Under the pieces are notes generated by a model. It was not told where the DNA came from. It saw only the letters and a program-made list of their open reading frames with translations, and did not search any database. This document shows, piece after piece, positions 52,879 to 59,967 of a stretch of DNA of 64,000 nt. The position numbers were made by a program, and so were the translations under genes. Origin of the DNA: Sodaliphilus sp050873765 (GTDB lineage: Bacteria > Bacteroidota > Bacteroidia > Bacteroidales > Muribaculaceae); contig JBNMJK010000001.1 in assembly GCA_050873765.1 (NCBI GenBank), positions 1-64,000 on the forward strand, given 5' to 3'. Position 1 is the stretch's first letter. Each line of letters starts with the position of its first letter.

Positions 52879-53421
52879 TTAGTCTTTCAGCACCAGAATG
52901 TCGCGCAAGCCGCGAGCCTGCCCGTCGAGGTCGAGCCCGTAGCCCAAAATGAATTTCGATGGAATCTCAAATCCCACAAACTCAGGCTTCTGCCCGGTGG
53001 TGAGTGATTTAGGCTTAAACAGCAGGGTGGCCATCTTCACGCTTTTGGGGTGGTGCTTCGCCAGCTCGGCGCGCAGTGCCTTTGCCGTTACGCCGGTATC
53101 AACGATGTCCTCGATGATAATCACGTCGCGGCCATCGATGTTCTCGGCCAGCCCCATCACCTCGTTCACCACGCCTGTGGAGGAAGTGCCCTCGTAGCTC
53201 TTGAAGCGGATAAACGTGATTTCGGCTTCAGGCAAATTGCAGGCGCGAAACAAGTCGGAGGCAAACACGAATGCACCATTGAGCACGCACACAAACAGGG
53301 GCGCCTTGTCGCCATCGAGGCTGTCCACAATCTCGTGTGCCACGCGGTCCACTTGCTTTAAAATTTCAGCTTCGCTGAGGTAGGGAACGAAGGTCATGCC
53401 CTTCACTACGGTTTCTTTCAT
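52879..53421 (-). CDS. hpt: Hypoxanthine phosphoribosyltransferase
   Basis: A 180-residue salvage enzyme that joins hypoxanthine (and often guanine) to PRPP. The PRPP-binding motif IIIEDIVDTGVTAK (about 97-110), the flexible-loop region FKSYEGTSSTG and the base-pocket GYGLDLDGQARGL near the end are typical. The ATG at 53421 was chosen; a TTG three codons upstream is also in frame. Promoter TACCTTTG (minus strand) is at 53448-53455; adk follows. Confidence 0.94.
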   Translation of the reverse strand: MKETVVKGMTFVPYLSEAEILKQVDRVAHEIVDSLDGDKAPLFVCVLNGAFVFASDLFRACNLPEAEITFIRFKSYEGTSSTGVVNEVMGLAENIDGRDVIIIEDIVDTGVTAKALRAELAKHHPKSVKMATLLFKPKSLTTGQKPEFVGFEIPSKFILGYGLDLDGQARGLRDILVLKD

Positions 53422-53447
53422 TTTTGCCAATTAAAGAAAAATTTCCA

Positions 53448-53455
53448 CAAAGGTA
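53448..53455 (-). promoter_or_regulatory. Predicted hpt-adk promoter
   Basis: The minus strand reads TACCTTTG, a full consensus match, 27 bases upstream of the hpt start. Confidence 0.55.
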
Positions 53456-53560
53456 GAAAAGTTTATATTACCCACCAAATTTTCACACTTTTATATGATG
53501 CTTTTGCCTGATTTTCCATTATTTTTCGCCTTTCACTGCCCAAGCCACGAAAAAAATCAT

Positions 53561-53568
53561 TATTTTTG
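53561..53568 (+). promoter_or_regulatory. Predicted nnr promoter
   Basis: TATTTTTG, a full consensus match, about 49 bases upstream of the ATG at 53617. Confidence 0.5.
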
Positions 53569-53616
53569 TAGGTAATTTCCTTATTGTAGCTACAAAGGGT
53601 AAAAACGACGGAGTTT

Positions 53617-55146
53617 ATGAAAATTTTTACTACCGAAGGTATTCGACGTATCGATGAGGCCACTATCGAAAGTGAAAACATTAAGACGCTCGATTTGATG
53701 GAGCGGGCCGCTTCTGCCGTGGTCTATCAAATTATATCGCGCTGGCACCCCAGCAAACGGATTGTGATTTTTGCCGGTCCGGGCAACAATGGCGGCGACG
53801 CTCTTGCCGTGGCGCGCCTTTTGGCGGAGCAGGGCTACCGCTCGGAGGTGTATCTCTTTAATGTGAAGGGCACCCGGCTTTCGCACTGCTGCGAAACCAA
53901 CCGCGACCGCCTGAAGGGCATCGACCGTGTGGAGCTGATTGAGGTGCTCGACACGTTCACGCCACCAGATCTCGGCCCCGACGACTTGGTGGTGGACGGC
54001 TTGTTTGGCTCTGGCCTGACCAGTCCGCTGAAGAGCGGATATGCCTCTACGGTGCAGTATATCAACGATTCGCATGCCTTTGTGGTTGCCATCGACATTC
54101 CATCTGGCCTGTTTGGCGAGTGGAACACGGGCGTGGATAGGCGTAACATTATCCGTGCCAACCTCACCCTTGCGTTCCAGTTTAAGCGTCTGTCGTTCTT
54201 CTTCAAGGAGAATGCGGAATTCCTCGGCGAGGTGGTGGTTCTCGATCTCGATATGGATCAGAATGCCATAGCGAGCACACCCACCGACTTCTACTTGATA
54301 GAGCGCGATGATGTGAAGCGTGAACTTCGTCCGCATGGCAATTTCATCAACAAATACGACAATGGCACCGTGTTTATCGTGGCTGGCAGCTACGGTATGA
54401 TGGGAGCCGCTGCCCTTGCAGCCCGTGGTGCTATGCGCGCCGGTGCGGGGCTGGTGACGGTGCACGCTCCGAAATGCGGCTACATTCCTTTGGCAAGCAC
54501 CGTGCCTGAAGTGCTTTTCGAGGCCGACCAGAGTGAATATTTCACCACCGAGATAGAATTGCACCACAACTATAATGTGGTGGCGCTCGGCCCGGGCATG
54601 AGCACCACTGCCGACACGCTCACCGCCGTTGACTCGTTCATTAAGCGCTACCGCCGCCCCTGCATTCTTGATGCCGACGCACTCAATTGCATAGCCATGC
54701 GCCAGGTGCTCATTCACAGTATTCCCAAAGGGTCGATTCTCACACCTCACGACAGCGAGTTCGACCGCTTGTTTGGCGAGCACACCACCGACGAGGAGCG
54801 CCTGAAAAAGGCCATCGATGTGTCGCGCCTCTACGAAATCACCATTGTGCTGAAAGGCCGCTACACCAAGACGGTGCGCCCCGATGGCAAAGTGTATATC
54901 AACAGCACCGGTAATCCCGGCTTGGCCACAGCAGGCAGCGGCGACGTGCTCACAGGCGTGATTGCCGCCTTCATTGCGCAGGGCTATTCACCCGACTGGA
55001 GTGTGGCGCTGGGCGTGTATGTGCATGGCCTGGCTGGCGACATCGCCGTGAAGGAGCAGGGCACCCATGGCTTGATAGCCCCTGATGTGGCGAATGCGGT
55101 GGGTAAGGCCATTCACAGCATTATAGGCTCCGATGTGGCGGAGTAG
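53617..55146 (+). CDS. nnr: Bifunctional NAD(P)H-hydrate epimerase/dehydratase
   Basis: A 509-residue repair enzyme for damaged, hydrated NAD(P)H. The N-terminal epimerase (NnrE/YjeF_N, about 1-215) shows FAGPGNNGGDALAVAR. The C-terminal ADP/ATP-dependent dehydratase (NnrD, about 235-505) shows VAGSYGMMGAAALAARGAMRAGAGLVTV (in two parts), LGPGMS, SILTPHDSEF and NPGLATAGSGDVLTG. Both catalytic regions look intact. No gene of the pathway adjoins it; the cysteine operon follows after a 58-base gap to its promoter. Confidence 0.94.
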   Translation: MKIFTTEGIRRIDEATIESENIKTLDLMERAASAVVYQIISRWHPSKRIVIFAGPGNNGGDALAVARLLAEQGYRSEVYLFNVKGTRLSHCCETNRDRLKGIDRVELIEVLDTFTPPDLGPDDLVVDGLFGSGLTSPLKSGYASTVQYINDSHAFVVAIDIPSGLFGEWNTGVDRRNIIRANLTLAFQFKRLSFFFKENAEFLGEVVVLDLDMDQNAIASTPTDFYLIERDDVKRELRPHGNFINKYDNGTVFIVAGSYGMMGAAALAARGAMRAGAGLVTVHAPKCGYIPLASTVPEVLFEADQSEYFTTEIELHHNYNVVALGPGMSTTADTLTAVDSFIKRYRRPCILDADALNCIAMRQVLIHSIPKGSILTPHDSEFDRLFGEHTTDEERLKKAIDVSRLYEITIVLKGRYTKTVRPDGKVYINSTGNPGLATAGSGDVLTGVIAAFIAQGYSPDWSVALGVYVHGLAGDIAVKEQGTHGLIAPDVANAVGKAIHSIIGSDVAE

Positions 55147-55204
55147 GGAAGAGTGTCTGGGATTAAGTGACGCTCGCTTTTTTAACGATTTTTGTTACAG
55201 ATTA

Positions 55205-55236
55205 TTTGCATTATAGGGATTATAGCTATAACTTTG
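55205..55236 (+). promoter_or_regulatory. Promoter of the cysteine operon
   Basis: TTTG at 55205-55208, a 20-base spacer and TAACTTTG at 55229-55236 make a full Bacteroidota promoter. Transcription should begin near 55240, about 26 bases before the leader ORF. Confidence 0.7.
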
Positions 55237-55265
55237 CACCCAATAAAACGAATTTTTATTAAGTA

Positions 55266-55355
55266 ATGAAGCATTTCTATACATCATCGCAAGCATGTTG
55301 CTGCTGCTGTTGTACCGAATCAAGCGATTGGCTCGGCACGATGGTTTTTGCGTGA
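55266..55355 (+). CDS. Cysteine-rich leader peptide of the cysK operon
   Basis: A 29-codon ORF too short for standard gene calling. It starts MKHFYTSSQA, then has six consecutive cysteine codons (residues 11-16, bases 55296-55313: TGT TGC TGC TGC TGT TGT), and ends at a TGA at 55353-55355. A run of codons for the product of the downstream operon is the mark of a ribosome-mediated attenuator leader, as with His and Trp codons in his and trp leaders. It lies between a consensus promoter and a terminator in front of cysK. Its translation should test cysteinyl-tRNA supply. Polycysteine upstream ORFs near cysteine genes are known in actinobacteria; I do not know of a described one in Bacteroidales. 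Confidence 0.85.
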   Translation: MKHFYTSSQACCCCCCTESSDWLGTMVFA

Positions 55356-55437
55356 TATGATGTAGAGGAAGTCATTAGAAATCTATTTTCAAGCAAAATA
55401 CCAGCGCCTTGCCAATCCAGTGGCAGGGCGCTTTTTT
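55326..55437 (+). promoter_or_regulatory. Cysteine attenuator: competing antiterminator and terminator
   Basis: Terminator: 55404-55414 pairs with 55421-55431 (11 bp, one G-U, loop of 6), followed by T6. Antiterminator: 55326-55351 pairs with 55393-55417 as GATTGGC/GCCAATC, GGC/GCC, TGGT/ACCA and TTTTGC/GCAAAA, 20 bp in all with small internal loops. Both use 55404-55414, so they exclude each other. A third option, CC(G)AATC at 55315-55321 with GATTGG at 55326-55331, would hold back the antiterminator. A ribosome stalled on the Cys codons leaves 55326 onward free (readthrough); one at the stop codon covers about 55340-55368 and blocks pairing (termination). Confidence 0.8.
55404..55437 (+). 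terminator. Intrinsic terminator of the cysK leader
   Basis: GCGCCTTGCCA/TGGCAGGGCGC stem followed by TTTTTT, 49 bases past the leader stop and 43 bases before the cysK ATG. Confidence 0.88.
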
Positions 55438-55479
55438 ATTCTTCATATAATTAAAAACAATATATAAAACATTATCATT

Positions 55480-56394
55480 ATGATTTACTCATCAATTACA
55501 GAACTCATAGGACACACTCCATTGGTGGAGGTGAGCGGATTTGAAAATCAAAAGGCAAGAATCGCCGTGAAGGTGGAGGCTTTCAATCCCGGCGGCAGTG
55601 TGAAGGACCGCATTGCCCTCGCCATGATTGAAGATGCTGAGAAGAAGGGCATTTTGAAGCCTGGTGCCACGATTATTGAGCCTACCAGTGGCAACACAGG
55701 CGTGGGCCTGGCATGGGTGGGCGTGGCCAAAGGCTACAAAACCATTCTCACCATGCCCGAAACCATGAGTGTGGAGCGCCGTAATCTGCTTAAAGCCTAT
55801 GGCGCACAACTCGAGCTTACTCCGGGGGCGGAAGGTATGAAGGGTGCTATTGCCCGGGCAGAGCAACTTCGCGCCACGATACCTGGCGCAGTGATCTTAG
55901 GGCAGTTTGTGAATCCTGCCAACCCCGCTATCCATGAGCAGACCACAGGCGAGGAAGTGTGGGCCGATACCGATGGCAAAGTGGATATTTTTGTGGCTGG
56001 CGTGGGCACTGGCGGCACGGTGAGTGGCGTAGGCAAGGCCCTCAAGAAGCACAATCCTGCCGTGAAGGTGGTGGCTGTGGAACCTGCCTCTTCCGCTGTG
56101 CTCTCCACCGGTGTGCCGGGCAAGCACAAGATTCAAGGCATTGGCGCAGGTTTTGTGCCAGCCACCTACAATGCCGAGGTGGTGGACGAGGTGATGACCG
56201 TGACCGATGATGATGCTTTTGCCGCAGCACGCACGCTGGCCCGCACTAAGGGTTTGCTCGTGGGCATATCGTCGGGTGCCGCATTCTCTGCCGCCCTCGC
56301 TTTGGCAAGGAAGGACGAGAACGCGGGCAAACTCATCGTGGCACTGCTGCCCGACACTGGCGAACGCTATTTATCCACTTCTTTATTTGAATGA
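55480..56394 (+). CDS. cysK: Cysteine synthase A (O-acetylserine sulfhydrylase)
   Basis: A 304-residue PLP enzyme that makes L-cysteine from O-acetylserine and sulfide. The PLP lysine is in GGSVKDRIAL (Lys44), the substrate loop is EPTSGNTGVGLAW (about 66-78), the phosphate loop is GVGTGGTVSGVG (about 171-182), and the PLP-ring Ser region is ISSGAAFSA. Length is normal. The stop overlaps the serine acetyltransferase ATG by four bases, so the two enzymes that make cysteine from serine are coupled. The operon is preceded by the Cys-codon attenuator. Confidence 0.95.
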   Translation: MIYSSITELIGHTPLVEVSGFENQKARIAVKVEAFNPGGSVKDRIALAMIEDAEKKGILKPGATIIEPTSGNTGVGLAWVGVAKGYKTILTMPETMSVERRNLLKAYGAQLELTPGAEGMKGAIARAEQLRATIPGAVILGQFVNPANPAIHEQTTGEEVWADTDGKVDIFVAGVGTGGTVSGVGKALKKHNPAVKVVAVEPASSAVLSTGVPGKHKIQGIGAGFVPATYNAEVVDEVMTVTDDDAFAAARTLARTKGLLVGISSGAAFSAALALARKDENAGKLIVALLPDTGERYLSTSLFE

Positions 56395-57158
56395 AAAAGA
56401 TGAAAGCACCCTCTATTTCCCAACTCAAGCGGCTGATGGAGCTGGTGGGCTATGTCATTTTTCCCGATTATTCCGATGTGCCTTCGTGGACCAATGGCAA
56501 AGAGGCTATTCACGCGGTGCTTGCCGACCAGCTTTCCACCATCACCGATATTGCCCACCCTGATAAGATGGCGGCAGATTTTGTGGAGGCGCTGCCCGAA
56601 ATATCAAGGCTGCTCCACACCGATGCCCACGCCGTGATGCACAACGATCCCGCTGTGAAGTCGATGCAGGAGGTGATACTCTGCTATCCTGTGGTGAAGG
56701 TGATGGTGCACTATCGCGCTGCCCATCAGCTCCATTTGCAAGGTGTGCCCATCATTCCACGGGTCATCACCGAGATGGCCCATTCTGCCACCGGCATCGA
56801 CATACATCCTGCTGCACAGATAGGCGAACATTTCAGCATCGACCACGGCACGGGGGTGGTGATTGGCGCCACCAGTGTGATTGGCAACCATGTGATGCTC
56901 TATCAGGGCGTGACGCTTGGTGCTAAAAATTTTTCTTATGATGCCAATGGTGTGCCAATCGACGTGCCGCGCCACCCCATTCTGGAAGACTATGTGACCG
57001 TATATTCCAACACCTCGATTTTAGGTAGGGTGAGGATAGGGCATCACACCGTGGTGGGCGGCAACGTGTGGCTCACCCACGATGTGCCGCCACATTCCCG
57101 TGTGCTCCAGAGCCACGCCATAGAGGAACCGTTCTATCAAGACGGTGCAGGAATCTGA
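56391..57158 (+). CDS. epsC: Serine O-acetyltransferase, EpsC type
   Basis: A 255-residue hexapeptide-repeat acetyltransferase that makes O-acetylserine for cysK. The N-terminal helical domain (about 1-130) is followed by a left-handed beta-helix: TGIDIHPAAQIGEHFSIDHGTGVVIG (in two parts), with catalytic His in IDHGTG, then GATSVIGNHVMLYQGVTLGAK. The gap before the last coils (FSYDANGVPIDVPRHPILEDYV) is characteristic of EpsC. In many bacteria its C-terminus docks into CysK; here it ends in DGAGI, so the C-terminal Ile needed for that docking is present. Translationally coupled to cysK; an alternative ATG lies three codons in. Confidence 0.92.
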   Translation: MKKMKAPSISQLKRLMELVGYVIFPDYSDVPSWTNGKEAIHAVLADQLSTITDIAHPDKMAADFVEALPEISRLLHTDAHAVMHNDPAVKSMQEVILCYPVVKVMVHYRAAHQLHLQGVPIIPRVITEMAHSATGIDIHPAAQIGEHFSIDHGTGVVIGATSVIGNHVMLYQGVTLGAKNFSYDANGVPIDVPRHPILEDYVTVYSNTSILGRVRIGHHTVVGGNVWLTHDVPPHSRVLQSHAIEEPFYQDGAGI

Positions 57159-57175
57159 GTGTTTAGTGTTTAGAG

Positions 57176-57260
57176 GTTAGAGATTAGAAAGGCTCTTGGA
57201 TGGCTTATTAGGCATATTGGGCATAATAGGCCAACCACTAACCCCTAACCCCTAATCTCT
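57176..57260. repeat. TTAGAGATTAG-type inverted repeat between epsC and the AraC gene
   Basis: AGAGATTAG (57179-57187) is inverted at 57252-57260 (CTAATCTCT), amid TTAGxG-type repeats on both sides. It lies between convergent genes and overlaps the end of the AraC-type gene. A similar unit occurs at about 26828-26860. Confidence 0.6.
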
Positions 57261-58119
57261 CTTTTCTGAACTGCTGCGGCGTTAGCCCGGTGTGACGCTT
57301 GAAATAGCGGCAAAAAAATGAAATGTCGCAAAAGTGGTAGTCCCACGACAGCTCCTTTATTGATTTCTGCTCCGTGGCGAGCGACTGCTTCATCTGAAGC
57401 ACCACATAATGGTCGATAATGGCTTTTGCATGATGTCCGGTCACACGCTGCGTGATCATGCCGAGGTATTTAGGCGATATACTGAGCCGCTCGGCATAAT
57501 AGCCCACGTCGCGCGACTGCTTGTACTGGCTTTCAAGCGTCCGCATAAAACTGTTGAACAGTTCCCTTGTGCGCGGACTGCCTATCTCCGCTTTCTTCTC
57601 TTGCGGATTGCGGTAAAGATAGTCGTGAAAACCGAGGAAAAATGCTTTCAGCTGCAAGGTCACCATTTGATCGAGGCAGATGCACCCCTCCTGTTCAAAA
57701 TAGAGTTTGAGCAGTGAAAACATATTGGTGATGATGCTGGTGAGAATGGGCGTGTGTGTGCGGCATCGGTCGGTTTTCAGTTGGGAATACACGGTCTGCT
57801 CCAGTTGCAGACTCGCTTCACGCAGCAGCGATGCGCCATATTTCAGTACCTCCACCTTGAAATTCACACTTTTATTGGTTGCCTCCACCACATCGCCCGG
57901 AAACAGGGTGATCACCGCCCCTTTAGTCAAATACCACTCAAAAAAGTTGACGTTCATTGTGGCCTCGCCGTCGAGGCACAGCACAATCATGCCATAGTCG
58001 ATAACCGTGGCTTCGTTTGGCCACTCGTTGAGGCTTGTGGTAAACAGCCGCACTTTTCTGTCAGGCACCATCTCTATGTCGGTGCGCTGGGCTTGAATGA
58101 TATGATGTGTTGGTAACAT
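57238..58119 (-). CDS. AraC-family transcription regulator
   Basis: A 293-residue regulator. The N-terminal cupin-like sensor half (about 1-165) has no recognised ligand motif. The C-terminal double helix-turn-helix is standard: DVGYYAERLSISPKYLGMITQ (first helix pair, shown as parts) and SIKELSWDYHFCDISFFCRYFKRHTGLTPQQFRKE (second, likewise in parts). It is divergent from the TolC-HlyD-MFS efflux operon, the usual place for its regulator. The ATG at 58119 was chosen; an in-frame TTG at 58140 would overlap its own promoter region. Likely sites are at 58141-58170. Confidence 0.88.
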   Translation of the reverse strand: MLPTHHIIQAQRTDIEMVPDRKVRLFTTSLNEWPNEATVIDYGMIVLCLDGEATMNVNFFEWYLTKGAVITLFPGDVVEATNKSVNFKVEVLKYGASLLREASLQLEQTVYSQLKTDRCRTHTPILTSIITNMFSLLKLYFEQEGCICLDQMVTLQLKAFFLGFHDYLYRNPQEKKAEIGSPRTRELFNSFMRTLESQYKQSRDVGYYAERLSISPKYLGMITQRVTGHHAKAIIDHYVVLQMKQSLATEQKSIKELSWDYHFCDISFFCRYFKRHTGLTPQQFRKERLGVRG

Positions 58120-58140
58120 TTGTTCTGAATTATTCCGCAA

Positions 58141-58170
58141 ATATCGGTATTTTATGTGGCATTTCGGTAT
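58141..58170. promoter_or_regulatory. Candidate AraC-type operator (two direct repeats 20 bp apart)
   Basis: ATATCGGTAT (58141-58150) and ATTTCGGTAT (58161-58170) lie on the same face of the helix, as AraC-family dimers prefer. The second also forms an inverted pair with CCGAAAT at 58178-58184. The first overlaps a GATATTTG promoter-like element (58138-58145, minus strand) of the regulator gene. Confidence 0.55.
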
Positions 58171-58233
58171 AGATGTTCCGAAATATTCAATTATTATGGG
58201 ATTATTTTAAACAGCGAGCAAGCGAAATGTGGC

Positions 58234-58241
58234 TAATTTTG
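58234..58241 (+). promoter_or_regulatory. Predicted promoter of the efflux operon
   Basis: TAATTTTG, a full -7 match, about 41 bases before the tolC-like ATG. No good TTG is seen about 20 bases upstream, which fits activator dependence. Confidence 0.5.
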
Positions 58242-58281
58242 CACCCGAAAATTCTACACATAAAAAAAATCAACATTCATC

Positions 58282-59595
58282 ATGCAAAAAACTCTCTTTT
58301 TTTGTGTCGGCGTATGCCTGCTTGTGGGCGGCATCATGAAGGCACAGACTCCGAGCAGGCGACTAACCGTTGAGCAGCTTTTCAATTTGATAGAAAGTGG
58401 CAACGCCACCCTCATCGCCCAGCGAACAGGCGTAGGCGTGGCGCAGGAAGGGGTGGAAGTGGCGAAAAGCAAGCGCCTGCCCGATATTAACGCATCGGCA
58501 TCGGTAAGCTATAACGGTAATGTGCTCATGACCGACAGGAATTTCAGTCATGCCAAAGGTTTCAGCAGCCCTCACTTTGGAAATGCCCTCTCGGTGGAAC
58601 TCCAGCAAACGGTGTATGATGGCGGCGCGATAAACACGGGAATCAAATTGGCCGAGCTGCAGAAATCGCAAGCGGAGAATGTGGTGGCATTGACGCGCAG
58701 CCAGCTCCGGCTGGCCGCGGTGGCACAGTATCTTCAGTTGGCCGAGCTTGACAATGGCATAAAGGTGTACGACAGCAACATCGCGCTCACCGAGAAACTC
58801 ATTGCCGATATCAAGGCAAGGCAAGAGCAGGGCATGGCTCTGAAAAACGATGTCACGCGCTACCAGCTGCAAATGCAGACCCTCAAACTTGGGAAGCGCA
58901 AGCTGGAAGACCAGAAGAACATTCTGAACCATCAGCTATGCAACACTTTGGGAATAAGTGGTGATGCCATGATTGTGCCAGTACTTGACGTTGACAATCT
59001 GAACGAAAGTCTGCTGTCGGAGGCCGAGCTGCAAGCCACTGCCGTGACGCGCTCTCCCCAGTTGCGCCAGTCGGCTTTAGACGAGAGTTTGGCGCAACAG
59101 CAGTTGAAACTCGCCCAAACAGAGCTGCTTCCAAAAATAGCGGTGGTGGCTGCCGACAATTTCTCCGGCCCATTCGTTTACGACATACCTGCGGTGAACA
59201 AGAATTTCAACACCTGGTATGTGGGCGTGGGGGTGAGATACTCCATCAGTTCGCTGTTCAAGGGTCGGAAAAACATACAGCGCGCACAAGAGCAGCTTCG
59301 CCTCACCCACAACACGCGTAGCGTGACAAGCGAGCAAGTGAACAATAGTGTGCACCAGGCGCTCACGCTTTATCGGCAGGCTTTTGTGGAACTGCGTACA
59401 AGGCAGAAAAGCGTGGAGCTTGCCAGCCAGAACTTTCAAGTGGTGAACAACCGCTATCTCAATCAGCTGGCGCTCATCACCGACATGATCGACGCATCGA
59501 ATATCAAGCTCGACGCCGAGCTGCAAGAGGTGAATGCGAGAATTAATATTCTCTACACCTATTACAGCCTCCAGTTTGCCACTGGTTCCATTTGA
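58282..59595 (+). CDS. TolC-family outer-membrane efflux protein
   Basis: A 437-residue protein with a signal peptide (1-21, ending MKAQ), then two repeats of the OEP fold: long helices rich in Ala/Gln (GVAQEGVEVAKSKRLPDI, ALTRSQLRLAAVAQYLQL, ALDESLAQQQLKLAQTELLP) and beta segments (ALSVELQQTVYDGG, WYVGVGVRYSISSLFKG). It forms the outer-membrane duct for the HlyD-MFS pump encoded downstream. The gap to hlyD is long (372 bases) and filled with repeats, which is unusual for this operon type. Confidence 0.9.
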   Translation: MQKTLFFCVGVCLLVGGIMKAQTPSRRLTVEQLFNLIESGNATLIAQRTGVGVAQEGVEVAKSKRLPDINASASVSYNGNVLMTDRNFSHAKGFSSPHFGNALSVELQQTVYDGGAINTGIKLAELQKSQAENVVALTRSQLRLAAVAQYLQLAELDNGIKVYDSNIALTEKLIADIKARQEQGMALKNDVTRYQLQMQTLKLGKRKLEDQKNILNHQLCNTLGISGDAMIVPVLDVDNLNESLLSEAELQATAVTRSPQLRQSALDESLAQQQLKLAQTELLPKIAVVAADNFSGPFVYDIPAVNKNFNTWYVGVGVRYSISSLFKGRKNIQRAQEQLRLTHNTRSVTSEQVNNSVHQALTLYRQAFVELRTRQKSVELASQNFQVVNNRYLNQLALITDMIDASNIKLDAELQEVNARINILYTYYSLQFATGSI

Positions 59596-59967
59596 TGGAC
59601 AAATGAATTCGGAAACATTCGTTTGGAAGTTTGCTTTTTAATAAGAAGTTATAGAAGACAAAGAAGTTATAGAAGTAAAAGAAGTTATAGAAGTTAAGAC
59701 GTATGCCTTGCTGCTTAAACACTTCGTCGAAAAAAAGACTATTGTCTTAACTTCTTCAACTTCTGAATTAACTTCTTAACTTCTTAAAAAGGTGTTATAG
59801 AAGTAAAAGAAGTTATAGAAGTTAAGACGTATGCTATGCTGCTAAAACACTTCGCCCTCCCCCAAAAAAAAGACTATTGTCTTAACTTCTTCTACTTCTT
59901 AACTTCTTAACTTCTGAGTTAACTCCCACAATTTGAATTAATAATCAACACTGACATACAGAAAACG
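59596..59967. repeat. Tandemly duplicated AGAAGTTA repeat element inside the efflux operon
   Basis: About 300 of the 372 bases (59636-59935) are an imperfect repeat. Copy 1 is 59667-59794 and copy 2 is 59795 to about 59922, period 128 bp. Each copy has several AGAAGTTA units, the core GTTAAGACGTATGC, a CTGC...AAACACTTCG centre, and the inverted units GTCTTAACTTCTT, so each can fold into a hairpin. Related units are at 16236-16273. No ORF is present. Confidence 0.75.

Noticed and set aside
59667..59922. CRISPR array in the repeats between tolC and hlyD
   Set aside because: Only two long copies with internal inverted units are present, there are no unique spacers between short identical repeats, and no cas genes are near.
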